In this document: positions 54,263 to 62,496 of the stretch, one piece after another
Layout: each line of letters opens with the position of its first letter
How positions within the stretch are numbered: position 1 is the stretch's first letter
NCBI GenBank assembly: GCA_964539095.1
Contig: CAZIFL010000008.1
Coordinates: 29,179 to 93,178, forward strand
Direction of reading: 5' to 3'
DNA: 64,000 nucleotides
From: DAIPKP01 sp964539095
GTDB taxonomy: Bacteria > Synergistota > Synergistia > Synergistales > Aminiphilaceae
The notes under the pieces: model-generated
The model's input: only the letters and a program-made list of their open reading frames with translations
Database searches by the model: none
Told to the model about the DNA's origin: nothing
Program-made: the position numbers and the translations under genes

Positions 54263-56005
54263 ATGACACCGAAAGCATCACAGCTGCGTGCCTTTGATGA
54301 ATTTCCCCCAGGAAGAAGGCCTTTTCTGATAACCGCCTTGCTGGTTCTGGTGATTTGGCCAGCTCTTCTGGCTTTCCAAAACCCCGCAGAGGCTGCGGCA
54401 TGGACCGTTACGAGTACTGAGGACAACGCCACCAACCCTGCCGAGGGAACCCTGCGCCATGCGCTGCAGAACGCCTCGGATTACGACGTCATCGTCTTCG
54501 CAAGCCCCGGCATGGAAATTCAACTTGTGGAGGAGCTGCCCATCAGCAAGAGCGTTACCATCTGGGGAAGCTCCACCACGGTTCGCCAGACCGCCCCGCA
54601 TCACCGGGTCTTTTCGGTGGCTTCCGGGGCCTCCGTGCGGATAGAGGGTTTCACCATCACCGGAGGCGAGGGATACAGCGGCAGTGGTGGAGGCGGAGGC
54701 ATTCTGAACAGGGGACGTCTCACCCTCGGTAAGTCCACTCTTCGGGATAACTACGCCTCCATCTACGGAGGGGGCATCGAGAACTATGGAGATCTCACCC
54801 TGGACACCGTCACCCTGGAAAACAATACCGCCAAGCACCAGGGGGGAGGAATCTTCAACCGGATAGGAAGCACCCTGAAGACCTTAACCTCTACCATACG
54901 GGACAATACTTCCGAGGGGTACGGAGGGGGATTGGCAAACTATGGTACCGCAACCCTGACTCTCCAAACTGCCCTTTCGGGCAATACCGCCCTTCTGGGA
55001 GGAGGATTAGCCAATTTCGGCTACGTTCACATAGGTCTCCTCACCGCCGTTTCGGGCAATACCGCCCTTCGGGGGGGAGGCATCTACAACGATGGAACGC
55101 TCTATACCACCGTGTGCACCATAAGCTCCAATCAGGCCAACACTAGCTCCGCCGGAGGGGGCGTGGAAAACCACGGCTCTGCCAACATCACGCAATACTC
55201 CAGCATAACCGATAACACCCCTCTGGAAATCGTCGGAACCTACACCACTGACGGCACATGTACCATCGGCACCGCTCCGGGAAGAAGCTCCGTGGCCCTG
55301 GGAGGAGTTGCTTCGGGCTCCTCTCCCCAACCCCGCTCCACCGCGGGAGATTCCGACGTACGACGTGCGGAGGAGGATCTGGGGAATTCCGGAAGCCTCC
55401 TGTATGGAGAGGTGAAAGATGCCCTTTCCGGAGATCTTCATGGCATTTCGGGAAACCTTTCTGTTTCTCTGGAAGGCATGAACGCCACCTTGTACAACGC
55501 CTTCACCTACGAGAACGTTCCTCTGGAAGATACTTCCGGCAGCGGGGAGCTGGAGATCGAGTTCACCGCCTCCTGGCCGCAATACGTGCGCTACTACGCC
55601 GCCTTTGCCCTGGCGGAGGAGGACGCTGTATCAAACGGTGAGAACCCAAGAACCCTCACGCCGGGAAGCTATGTGCTCCCGGAACAGGGAATCCAGTTCG
55701 AGATTCAGCCGGGGCAGGCTCTCCCCGAAGGGGTTACCCCCCCAGACTTTTACGAGACAGGGGAAGGGCTGCGGACCTGGCGGAATGTGGTAACCGATAA
55801 CGGCTCCTTTGACCTTAATCCCGAGGTTGGAGCGGTAACCTTCCGGGTCTGTTCCGTTCGAGCGGAGGCAGAGAGACAACCTCCCGCATCGGGGGGCGGC
55901 TCCGGAGGGTGCAGCGCAGGAGCAGGAGCAGGAACAGCATCGCCACTCTCTCTTCTCCTGCTTCTGGGAGTGCCCTTGGCAATCGCTCGGCTCAAAAAGA
56001 AGTAA
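54263..56005 (+). CDS. Surface beta-helix protein 1 with choice-of-anchor-U-like region and Synerg-CTERM tail
   Basis: This 580-residue exported protein has a signal segment about 20-45 (LITALLVLVIWPALLAF, ending AEAAA). Residues about 46-330 are a right-handed beta-helix region: it opens with WTVTSTEDNA and GTLRHALQNA, then repeats Gly-Gly-Gly turns with NNTA and GGGI motifs, as in polymorphic outer-membrane proteins. A beta domain follows (about 365-540; YVRYYAAFALAEEDA, GEGLRTWRNVVTDNG, VTFRVCSVRAE), similar to choice-of-anchor-U regions. The tail is GGGSGGCSAG, a hydrophobic helix and RLKKK. This is a sorting signal expected to be cut and anchored at the envelope. It is likely an adhesin or surface-layer component. 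The start follows AAAGGAG. Confidence 0.85.
   Translation: MTPKASQLRAFDEFPPGRRPFLITALLVLVIWPALLAFQNPAEAAAWTVTSTEDNATNPAEGTLRHALQNASDYDVIVFASPGMEIQLVEELPISKSVTIWGSSTTVRQTAPHHRVFSVASGASVRIEGFTITGGEGYSGSGGGGGILNRGRLTLGKSTLRDNYASIYGGGIENYGDLTLDTVTLENNTAKHQGGGIFNRIGSTLKTLTSTIRDNTSEGYGGGLANYGTATLTLQTALSGNTALLGGGLANFGYVHIGLLTAVSGNTALRGGGIYNDGTLYTTVCTISSNQANTSSAGGGVENHGSANITQYSSITDNTPLEIVGTYTTDGTCTIGTAPGRSSVALGGVASGSSPQPRSTAGDSDVRRAEEDLGNSGSLLYGEVKDALSGDLHGISGNLSVSLEGMNATLYNAFTYENVPLEDTSGSGELEIEFTASWPQYVRYYAAFALAEEDAVSNGENPRTLTPGSYVLPEQGIQFEIQPGQALPEGVTPPDFYETGEGLRTWRNVVTDNGSFDLNPEVGAVTFRVCSVRAEAERQPPASGGGSGGCSAGAGAGTASPLSLLLLLGVPLAIARLKKK
55259..55975 (+). repeat. 717-bp perfect direct repeat, copy 1
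   Basis: This segment is identical base by base to 57508-58224 (offset 2249). It codes for the anchor-proximal domain and most of the sorting tail of beta-helix protein 1. The identity starts and stops abruptly. Confidence 0.95.
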
Positions 56006-56045
56006 TTCCGGAATTTGGAAAAAAGGGGAAATTTCTTCTTGCCCC

Positions 56046-56074
56046 TTAACTTTAACACCGTGTCAAGATGTATG
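56046..56074 (+). promoter_or_regulatory. Promoter with spacer palindrome, GG-leader peptide 1
   Basis: TTAACT (56046-56051) and TGTATG (56069-56074) are 17 bp apart. The spacer begins with TTAACACCGTGTCAA (56052-56066), one mismatch from the perfect palindrome. The peptide gene begins about 60 bp downstream. Confidence 0.75.
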
Positions 56075-56134
56075 CTTAATCCATGAAAGAGACACCTTGT
56101 ACGAAAATCCATGAAATTGAAGGAGGAAGGTTCC

Positions 56135-56290
56135 GTGAAAGACAAAGGTACGAAACATCCCAAGGAGATGGAAAAAGAGGCTCTGCTGAAGGACAAAAAG
56201 GACCGGAAACCCGGCGAGCTGAAGGATGAGGAACTGGAAAAACTCTCCGGAGGCGAAGGAATGAACACGGGAAATATCATCAACCCCTAA
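56135..56290 (+). CDS. Small peptide 1 with double-glycine leader
   Basis: This 51-residue protein starts at a GTG behind AAGGAGGAAGG; an in-frame ATG at 56111 lies before this site and is less likely. The N-terminal 30 residues are Lys/Glu-rich, then comes GELKDEELEKLSGG (Gly39-Gly40) and the 11-residue end EGMNTGNIINP. The leader matches the double-glycine pattern (ELxxxELExLxGG) cut by C39-peptidase ABC exporters, as in class II bacteriocins and some pheromones. If cut there, EGMNTGNIINP would be released. Two paralogues lie downstream in the same block. No exporter is in the window, so processing is inferred. Confidence 0.75.
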   Translation: MKDKGTKHPKEMEKEALLKDKKDRKPGELKDEELEKLSGGEGMNTGNIINP

Positions 56291-56310
56291 GAAATGTTTC
56301 TCGAACCCCG

Positions 56311-56346
56311 GGAGGACGAAGGCGAAGCCCATGCCCTTCGTCCTCC
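56311..56346 (+). terminator. Hairpin after peptide 1 gene
   Basis: A 12-bp perfect stem (56311-56322 with 56335-56346) begins 20 bp after the peptide stop codon. The T tract is short. The rest of the gap to 56508 (about 160 bp) shows nothing recognisable. Confidence 0.7.
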
Positions 56347-56508
56347 TTACTATAGGGGTTGTAGAGGCCTCCTCATCTGAGCCATGGCTACCACTGAAAT
56401 AATCACCACCGCCTCGGAATCCCCACAACATCCGAAAGGAAAGGTGATACCCATGCAAAGAAATCGCCTTCACCATCATGAAAAAAAGAAGCTGTTCCGG
56501 TTTTTTTC

Positions 56509-56537
56509 TTGACATTACCACTGTGTCAGGGTGTATT
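56509..56537 (+). promoter_or_regulatory. Promoter with spacer palindrome, beta-helix gene 2
   Basis: TTGACA (56509-56514) and TGTATT (56532-56537) are 17 bp apart, with TTACCACTGTGTCAG (56515-56529) in the spacer. The region from about 56500 to the start codon closely matches that upstream of beta-helix gene 1. Confidence 0.76.
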
Positions 56538-56589
56538 GTCTGGAGAGATCGGGCAACAATACTTCAGCAGCAGAAAGGAGAAATGCTCC

Positions 56590-58263
56590 ATGACACCGAA
56601 AGCATCACAGCTGCGTGCCTTCGAGGAATTCCCTCCCGGGAAACGATCTCCTCTGATGGTAGCTTTGTTTCTATTGATTTTTTCCGCTCTTCTGGCTTTC
56701 CAAAGCCTCGCAGAGGCCACCGTATGGACCGTCACGAGTACCGCAGACAAGGCCTACAATCCTCCCGAGGGAACCTTACGCCATGCGGTGCAGAACGCCT
56801 GGAATAACGACATCATCACCTTCGCAAACCCCGGCATGGAAATTCAGCTTACGGAGGAGCTGCCCATCAGCAAAAACATCACCATCATGGGAAGCTCCAC
56901 CACGGTTCGCCAGACTGCCAGGTATCACCGGGTTTTTTCCGTGGCTTCCGGGGTCTTCGTGCGAATGGAGTATCTTACCATCACCGGAGGGAAGGGCTAC
57001 AGCGGCAACTCTGGAGGCGGGGGCATCCTGAACAAAGGATACCTCACCCTCTACCGCTGCACCCTCCGGGATAACTACGCCTCCACCTACGGAGGGGGGA
57101 TCGAAAACTACAAAGACCTCACCCTGAATATCGTGGTTCTGGAAAATAACACCGCGGCTCACCAGGGAGGGGGGGTCTGCAATCGTATGGGGGGCACCCT
57201 GAACGCTTACACCTCTACCATACGGAACAATATCTCCGAGGGATACGGAGGAGGATTGACAAATTTCGGCACCGCCAATCTGCTCTCCCACACCGCCTTT
57301 TCGGGAAATAGCGCCAATCGAGGAGGGGGAATTTACAACGACGGAAGCATCACCACCTCCTGGTGTACCGTAAGCTCGAATCACGCCTCGGAATCCTCCG
57401 CCGGAGGAGGCATAGAGAGCTACGCCTCCGTGGCCCTTGCAGAAAACTCAGAGGTCAAAGGCAATACTCCCCTGGAAATTCTCGGAGAGTACACCGCCGA
57501 TGGCACCTGTACCATCGGCACCGCTCCGGGAAGAAGCTCCGTGGCCCTGGGAGGAGTTGCTTCGGGCTCCTCTCCCCAACCCCGCTCCACCGCGGGAGAT
57601 TCCGACGTACGACGTGCGGAGGAGGATCTGGGGAATTCCGGAAGCCTCCTGTATGGAGAGGTGAAAGATGCCCTTTCCGGAGATCTTCATGGCATTTCGG
57701 GAAACCTTTCTGTTTCTCTGGAAGGCATGAACGCCACCTTGTACAACGCCTTCACCTACGAGAACGTTCCTCTGGAAGATACTTCCGGCAGCGGGGAGCT
57801 GGAGATCGAGTTCACCGCCTCCTGGCCGCAATACGTGCGCTACTACGCCGCCTTTGCCCTGGCGGAGGAGGACGCTGTATCAAACGGTGAGAACCCAAGA
57901 ACCCTCACGCCGGGAAGCTATGTGCTCCCGGAACAGGGAATCCAGTTCGAGATTCAGCCGGGGCAGGCTCTCCCCGAAGGGGTTACCCCCCCAGACTTTT
58001 ACGAGACAGGGGAAGGGCTGCGGACCTGGCGGAATGTGGTAACCGATAACGGCTCCTTTGACCTTAATCCCGAGGTTGGAGCGGTAACCTTCCGGGTCTG
58101 TTCCGTTCGAGCGGAGGCAGAGAGACAACCTCCCGCATCGGGGGGCGGCTCCGGAGGGTGCAGCGCAGGAGCAGGAGCAGGAACAGCATCGCCACTCTCT
58201 CTTCTCCTGCTTCTGGGAGTGCCCGTCTTCGCAAAATTTCAGAGACTCCGGGGAGAGAGATAA
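56590..58263 (+). CDS. Surface beta-helix protein 2, anchor region and Synerg-CTERM tail shared with protein 1
   Basis: This 557-residue protein starts at MTPKASQLRAFEEFPPG, nearly the same N-terminus as protein 1, behind AAAGGAGAAA. The signal segment ends with SLAEAT; the beta-helix region (about 45-310) is similar to but clearly diverged from protein 1. From residue 307 onward it is identical to protein 1 down to the tail because of a 717-bp perfect repeat. The last residues differ (VFAKFQRLRGER instead of LAIARLKKK), yet the helix-plus-basic pattern remains. The longer open frame starting at a TTG inside the promoter is not used. Confidence 0.84.
   Translation: MTPKASQLRAFEEFPPGKRSPLMVALFLLIFSALLAFQSLAEATVWTVTSTADKAYNPPEGTLRHAVQNAWNNDIITFANPGMEIQLTEELPISKNITIMGSSTTVRQTARYHRVFSVASGVFVRMEYLTITGGKGYSGNSGGGGILNKGYLTLYRCTLRDNYASTYGGGIENYKDLTLNIVVLENNTAAHQGGGVCNRMGGTLNAYTSTIRNNISEGYGGGLTNFGTANLLSHTAFSGNSANRGGGIYNDGSITTSWCTVSSNHASESSAGGGIESYASVALAENSEVKGNTPLEILGEYTADGTCTIGTAPGRSSVALGGVASGSSPQPRSTAGDSDVRRAEEDLGNSGSLLYGEVKDALSGDLHGISGNLSVSLEGMNATLYNAFTYENVPLEDTSGSGELEIEFTASWPQYVRYYAAFALAEEDAVSNGENPRTLTPGSYVLPEQGIQFEIQPGQALPEGVTPPDFYETGEGLRTWRNVVTDNGSFDLNPEVGAVTFRVCSVRAEAERQPPASGGGSGGCSAGAGAGTASPLSLLLLLGVPVFAKFQRLRGER
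57508..58224 (+). repeat. 717-bp perfect direct repeat, copy 2
   Basis: Identical to 55259-55975. The left edge is bounded by an A/C difference at 55258/57507, and the right edge falls inside the codons for the tail helix, after which the two genes diverge completely. Confidence 0.95.
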
Positions 58264-58305
58264 ACGGAAATTCTCGAAAAAGACAGAAAAATATTTTCTC
58301 AGCCC

Positions 58306-58334
58306 TTGACTTTGACATAGTGTCAAGGTATATG
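58306..58334 (+). promoter_or_regulatory. Promoter with spacer palindrome, GG-leader peptide 2
   Basis: TTGACT (58306-58311) and TATATG (58329-58334) are 17 bp apart. The spacer begins with TTGACATAGTGTCAA (58312-58326), a palindrome with one mismatched pair. Confidence 0.78.
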
Positions 58335-58403
58335 CTTGATCCAGCGAAGGAAGGTTCACCGTCACAGACCAACATCCATAAACATCACAAGGAGGAATCT
58401 GCC

Positions 58404-58559
58404 ATGAAGAAGAAGGGAACCGAACAGATCGAAAAGGAAACAAAGGAAGCTCTCGCAAAGGAAAAAATAGAACGTAAACCCGATGAGCTGGATGACGCGG
58501 ATCTGGAGAACCTCGCGGGAGGCGAGGGAATGACCACGGGAAACATCATCAATCCCTAA
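58404..58559 (+). CDS. Small peptide 2 with double-glycine leader
   Basis: This 51-residue protein starts at an ATG behind AAGGAGGA. The layout equals peptide 1: a charged N-terminal half, PDELDDADLENLAGG (Gly39-Gly40) and the end EGMTTGNIINP. Only one residue of the 11-residue end differs from peptide 1 (Thr for Asn), while about half of the leader residues have changed. Stronger conservation of the end than of the leader suggests the end is the active part. It lies between beta-helix genes 2 and 3. No bacteriocin immunity gene is recognised nearby. Confidence 0.76.
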   Translation: MKKKGTEQIEKETKEALAKEKIERKPDELDDADLENLAGGEGMTTGNIINP

Positions 58560-58761
58560 AACATACACCCTTGCTTTGCCCGCGAAGGACCAAGGCGGCC
58601 CGGTTCCCTTCCTCCTTCACGTATAGGTACAAACGTCATTCCTTATGGAGCGGCTTTACACAATGATGTGCCGCAAAATATGTCATCGAAATCTCCGCCG
58701 TTCCGTATTTTCTCTCCACCTGCAGGGACATGCCCATAAGAACCGGGAACTCGAAGGGGGA

Positions 58762-58792
58762 TTCGTCTTTCTGAATTCAGGCAAAAGACGAA
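58762..58792 (+). other. Hairpin upstream of beta-helix gene 3
   Basis: A 9-bp inverted repeat TTCGTCTTT with AAAGACGAA (58762-58770 and 58784-58792) lies 34 bp before the start of gene 3. It has no T tail; it could be a leader structure or a remnant. No spacer palindrome is present in the 58560-58826 gap. Confidence 0.4.
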
Positions 58793-58826
58793 AACGAGGA
58801 GATTTTAGAAAGGAAAGGGAACACCC

Positions 58827-60431
58827 ATGCAAAAAGACCACGGTTATTGCGACCACGATTCTTCCGGAGAAAGAGAAAGCAAAAAACCTTTCTTTTGCGG
58901 GAAAAGAGCTTGTTTTTACCTGACCTTATGCACCTTGATGCTCCTGGGGCTTTCTCTCTTCCAGGGCCCAGCACACGCCACCACCTGGATCGTCACCAGC
59001 GGAGCAGACGATGGAGCCCGAGAGACCCTGCGTCATGCGGTGGAAAACGCCGCTGCGGGGGATACCGTTTCCATTCGCGTGCCTGTGGTGAACCTTAGGG
59101 GATACCTTTTCGTCAACAGGAATCTCACCATAAGCGGATATCCCTCCGCCACCCTCCGCCAGACCGTAACAGGGGAACGGGTAGTCTACTTCATTCCCGG
59201 CATCACCTGCACCCTCAAGGGCCTCACCATCACCGGAGGAGATCTCTCGGGAAGCTCCGCCTGCGGAGCAGGGCTCATCAACCATGGCACGCTTACCATG
59301 GAAAACTGCACCGTCACGAACAACACCGTGGGAGGGGGCATTCTGAATGCGGGAAACCTCACCATGTACAGTTGCACCGTGAGCGACAACACCGCCAACT
59401 GGCCCCGCAGGGCCGCAGGAATCAATAACGAGGCCAGCGGGTACAGCACCCCGGTTCTCACCATGCACAACTGCGTGGTAGAGGGAAACGAGAATTACGA
59501 CACCGCCGGAGGGGGCATTCTGAACGGGGAAATTCTCTACATGTACTGCTGCGTCGTGGATAACAATAAGAGCAAGGGATCCGGAGGAGGATTGCTCCTG
59601 AATCTCTACACCGAAACATATCTGGCCCAGGGGACCAAAATCAAGAACAACACTCCGGACCAGATCGCAGGCTCCGGAACCTACACCACCGACGGTAACT
59701 GCTATATCGGCGGCAACCCCGGCAGAAGCTCCGTGGCCCTGGCAGGGGTGGCTTCGGGGGCCTCCCCGGAAGCTCGCTCCACCGCGGGAGATTCCGACGT
59801 ACGACATGCGGAGGAGGATCTGGGGAATTCCGGAAGCCTCCTGTATGGAGAGGTGAAAGATGCCCTTTCCGGAGATCTTCATGGCATTTCGGGAAACCTT
59901 TCTGTTTCTCTTGAAGGCATGAACGCCACTCTCTACAACGCCTTCACCTACGAAAACGTACCCCTGGAAGATGTCTCGGGCAACGGAGATTTGGAGATCG
60001 AGTTCACCGCCTCCTGGCCTCGCTACGTGCGGTACTATGCCGCCTTCGCTCTGGCGGGGGAGGATGCGGCGCATGGGGGGAACACAAAAACCCTGGTTCC
60101 CGGAAGCTACGTTCTTCCCGAACGGGGGATTCAGTTCGAGATCGAGCCCGGGCAGGACCTCCCCGATGGAGTGACTCCTCCGGAGTTCTACGAAACCGGG
60201 GAGGGATTGCGAACCTGGCGGAATGTAGTGACAGATAACGGCTCCTTCGACCTCAACCCCGAGGCAGGGGTGGTAACCTTCCGGGTCTGCTCCGTCCGGG
60301 CGGAGGCAGAAGCTCCTGCTCCTGCATCGGGGGGTAGCTCTGGGGGATGCAGCACCGGGACCACAGGCGTTTCAGGGCTCTCTCTGCTGCTTCTTTTGGG
60401 ACTTCCAGGAACTTTATTTTTTAATAAATAA
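58827..60431 (+). CDS. Surface beta-helix protein 3 with Synerg-CTERM tail
   Basis: This 534-residue protein has a longer hydrophilic, Cys- and His-containing N-terminus (about 1-30) before the signal helix (YLTLCTLMLLGLSLF, ending AHAT). The beta-helix (about 52-285) opens with WIVTSGADDG and has Cys-rich rungs (MENCTVTNN, MYSCTVSDN, MYCCVVDNN). The shared anchor domain spans about 310-500. The tail is GGSSGGCSTG, a helix and a final Lys only. A 155-bp stretch (59775-59929) has just two differences from genes 1 and 2, while its flanks are diverged. The gene lacks the common operator promoter. Confidence 0.83.
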   Translation: MQKDHGYCDHDSSGERESKKPFFCGKRACFYLTLCTLMLLGLSLFQGPAHATTWIVTSGADDGARETLRHAVENAAAGDTVSIRVPVVNLRGYLFVNRNLTISGYPSATLRQTVTGERVVYFIPGITCTLKGLTITGGDLSGSSACGAGLINHGTLTMENCTVTNNTVGGGILNAGNLTMYSCTVSDNTANWPRRAAGINNEASGYSTPVLTMHNCVVEGNENYDTAGGGILNGEILYMYCCVVDNNKSKGSGGGLLLNLYTETYLAQGTKIKNNTPDQIAGSGTYTTDGNCYIGGNPGRSSVALAGVASGASPEARSTAGDSDVRHAEEDLGNSGSLLYGEVKDALSGDLHGISGNLSVSLEGMNATLYNAFTYENVPLEDVSGNGDLEIEFTASWPRYVRYYAAFALAGEDAAHGGNTKTLVPGSYVLPERGIQFEIEPGQDLPDGVTPPEFYETGEGLRTWRNVVTDNGSFDLNPEAGVVTFRVCSVRAEAEAPAPASGGSSGGCSTGTTGVSGLSLLLLLGLPGTLFFNK

Positions 60432-60449
60432 GAGGAAACGTCTGTTGCA

Positions 60450-60483
60450 GGAGGCGACTCCCGGTCATACGGGAGTCGCCTCC
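60450..60483 (+). terminator. Hairpin after beta-helix gene 3
   Basis: A perfect 14-bp stem (60450-60463 with 60470-60483) with a 6-nt loop lies 18 bp after the stop codon. The following TTGTCC is a weak T tract. Confidence 0.75.
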
Positions 60484-60570
60484 TTGTCCAGAAGAAGAAA
60501 GAGGCTTGATCCATCCACTTTTTGATAGAGAAAACCGTAAATTCCAGTTTCGATGAGAGGAGAATTTATT

Positions 60571-62190
60571 GTGAAAAAAGAATTTTTACGCTTCCGAAGA
60601 TATCAAATAAATGGAGTGATTTTATCGGCAATATTCCTGCTGCTTTTGCACAACCCCGCAGAAGCCACCATATGGACCGTCACGAACACCGGAGACGACC
60701 CTGCCAATCCTGCAGCCGGCACCTTGCGCCACGCCATACAGAACGCCTGGGCCAACGATACCATTACCTTTCAAAATGCCGACATGGAAATTCAGCTTCA
60801 GGGGGAACTCCCTCTTTCCAAGGCTGTCACCATCATGGGAAGCTCCACCATCATCCGACAGACCGCAGCAAACCAACGGGTTTTTTCGATAGGCTCAGAC
60901 CGCTTCGTGAAGCTCTCGTATCTTACCATCACGGGAGGAAATGCTTCGGACGGTTCGGGGGGTGGAGCCATTTTGAACAGGGGCCATCTCACTCTCTACC
61001 GCTGTACCCTCAAGAACAACACCTCCAACACCAACGGGGGAGCAGTGGATAACTGTAAGGACGTGGTCCTTAACATTACCACTTTAGAGAACAACATCGC
61101 CGATAAGAGCAGCGGAGGAGGATTCTACAACCGAAGCGGGGCCACGCTGACCACCTTCACATCCACCTTCCGGAACAACACTTCCGCCGGAGGAAACGGG
61201 GGAGGACTGGCAAACTATGGTAACGCAAGCCTGACGTCCCACACCTCCTTCTCGGGTAACAGCGCAAGTCGAGGTGGGGGCATCTACAACAGCGGTAACC
61301 TGAGTACCGCCTCAAGCACCATAAGCTCCAATCAGGCCAACGCCAGCTCCGCCGGAGGGGGCATAGAAAACCACGGCCTTGCCAACATCACGCAATCCTC
61401 CAGTATAACCGGCAATACCCCTCTGGAAATCGTCGGAACCTACACCACCGACGGATCCTGCACCATCGGCACCGCTCCGGGGAAAAGCTCCGTGGCTCTG
61501 GCTGGAATGGCTTCCGGAGCCTCTCCTCAGCCCCGCTCCACCGCGGGAGAATCCGACGTCACCGCTGCGGAGAGAGATCTTGGAAACTCCCAAAGCACCC
61601 TCTACGAAGAGATACAGACCGCCCTTTCGGGAGATCTTCGGGGTATTCCAGGAAACCTTTCCGCCTCTCTGCAGGGGATGAATGCTACTCTCTACAATGC
61701 CTTCGCCTACGAGAACATTCCCCTGGAAGATACTTCCGGCAGCGGGGAGCTGGAGGTTGAGTTCACCGCCTCCTGGCCGAAATACGTACGCTACTACGCC
61801 GCCTTCGCCCTGGCGGAGGAGGATGCAGCATCAAGAGGCGGATATGCGAGAATGCTGGCTCCCGGAAGCTACGTTCTCCCCGAAGGGGGCATTCAGTTTG
61901 AAATTCAGCCCGGGCAGAACCTCCCCGACGGCGTAACTCCTCCGGATTTCTACGAGACCGGGGAAGGGCTGCGTACCTGGCGGAATACCGTAACGGATAA
62001 CGGCTCCTTCGACCTGAATCCCGAGGCGGGGGTGGTAACTTTCCGGGTCTGTTCCGTCCGGGCGGAGGCAGAAGCTCCCGCATCGGGGGGCGGCTCCGGA
62101 GGATGCAACGCAGGAGCCCCAGGGGCTTCGGGGCTTTCTCTGCTGCTTCTGGGACTGCCCCTGGCAATCTTTCGGCTCAAAAAGAAGTAA
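60571..62190 (+). CDS. Surface beta-helix protein 4 with Synerg-CTERM tail
   Basis: This 539-residue protein starts at a GTG (60571) behind GAGAGGAGA; the ATG at 60553 overlaps this site. The signal segment (about 15-28) ends PAEAT. The beta-helix region (about 30-290) opens with WTVTNTGDDP and GTLRHAIQNAW. The anchor domain (about 325-500) is homologous to proteins 1-3 but has a different DNA sequence. The tail is GGGSGGCNAG, a helix and RLKKK. The DNA around its 3' end and the following peptide gene resembles the end of gene 1 plus peptide 1, so both probably came from one gene-plus-peptide unit. Confidence 0.84.
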   Translation: MKKEFLRFRRYQINGVILSAIFLLLLHNPAEATIWTVTNTGDDPANPAAGTLRHAIQNAWANDTITFQNADMEIQLQGELPLSKAVTIMGSSTIIRQTAANQRVFSIGSDRFVKLSYLTITGGNASDGSGGGAILNRGHLTLYRCTLKNNTSNTNGGAVDNCKDVVLNITTLENNIADKSSGGGFYNRSGATLTTFTSTFRNNTSAGGNGGGLANYGNASLTSHTSFSGNSASRGGGIYNSGNLSTASSTISSNQANASSAGGGIENHGLANITQSSSITGNTPLEIVGTYTTDGSCTIGTAPGKSSVALAGMASGASPQPRSTAGESDVTAAERDLGNSQSTLYEEIQTALSGDLRGIPGNLSASLQGMNATLYNAFAYENIPLEDTSGSGELEVEFTASWPKYVRYYAAFALAEEDAASRGGYARMLAPGSYVLPEGGIQFEIQPGQNLPDGVTPPDFYETGEGLRTWRNTVTDNGSFDLNPEAGVVTFRVCSVRAEAEAPASGGGSGGCNAGAPGASGLSLLLLGLPLAIFRLKKK

Positions 62191-62229
62191 TTCTGGAATT
62201 CTGAAAAAAAGAAAATTTTTTCTTGCCCC

Positions 62230-62258
62230 TTGACTTTGACACTGTGTCAAGGTGTATG
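62230..62258 (+). promoter_or_regulatory. Promoter with perfect spacer palindrome, GG-leader peptide 3
   Basis: TTGACT (62230-62235) and TGTATG (62253-62258) are 17 bp apart. The spacer begins with TTGACACTGTGTCAA (62236-62250), a perfect 7-1-7 palindrome and the best copy in the block. Confidence 0.8.
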
Positions 62259-62318
62259 CTGATCCCATGAAAGAAGCACCGCGTGCAAAAACCCATGAGA
62301 TTGAAGGAGGAGAGTTCC

Positions 62319-62477
62319 GTGAAAGACAAAGCTACGAAGCATTCCGAAGAGATGGAAAAAGAGGCTCTGCTGAAGGAAAAAAAGAACCGGAAACCCGGCG
62401 AACTGGAGGATGGAGAGCTGGAAAATCTCTCCGGAGGCGAGGGAATGAACACGGGAAACGTGATTCTCCCCAAATAA
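62319..62477 (+). CDS. Small peptide 3 with double-glycine leader
   Basis: This 52-residue protein starts at a GTG behind GAAGGAGGAG, as in peptide 1. The charged N-terminal half is followed by PGELEDGELENLSGG (Gly39-Gly40) and the 12-residue end EGMNTGNVILPK. The end keeps EGMNTGN and the Pro but differs in the last positions (VILPK for IINP). The leader is closest to that of peptide 1 (MEKEALLK, RKPGEL). It lies between beta-helix genes 4 and 5. Confidence 0.75.
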   Translation: MKDKATKHSEEMEKEALLKEKKNRKPGELEDGELENLSGGEGMNTGNVILPK

Positions 62478-62496
62478 AAATTTCCCCCGGCGCCGC

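Noticed and set aside
56509..56589. An in-frame upstream extension of beta-helix gene 2 starting at a TTG
   Set aside because: The TTG is the -35 box of the promoter; the ATG at 56590 has a good ribosome-binding site and matches the start of protein 1.
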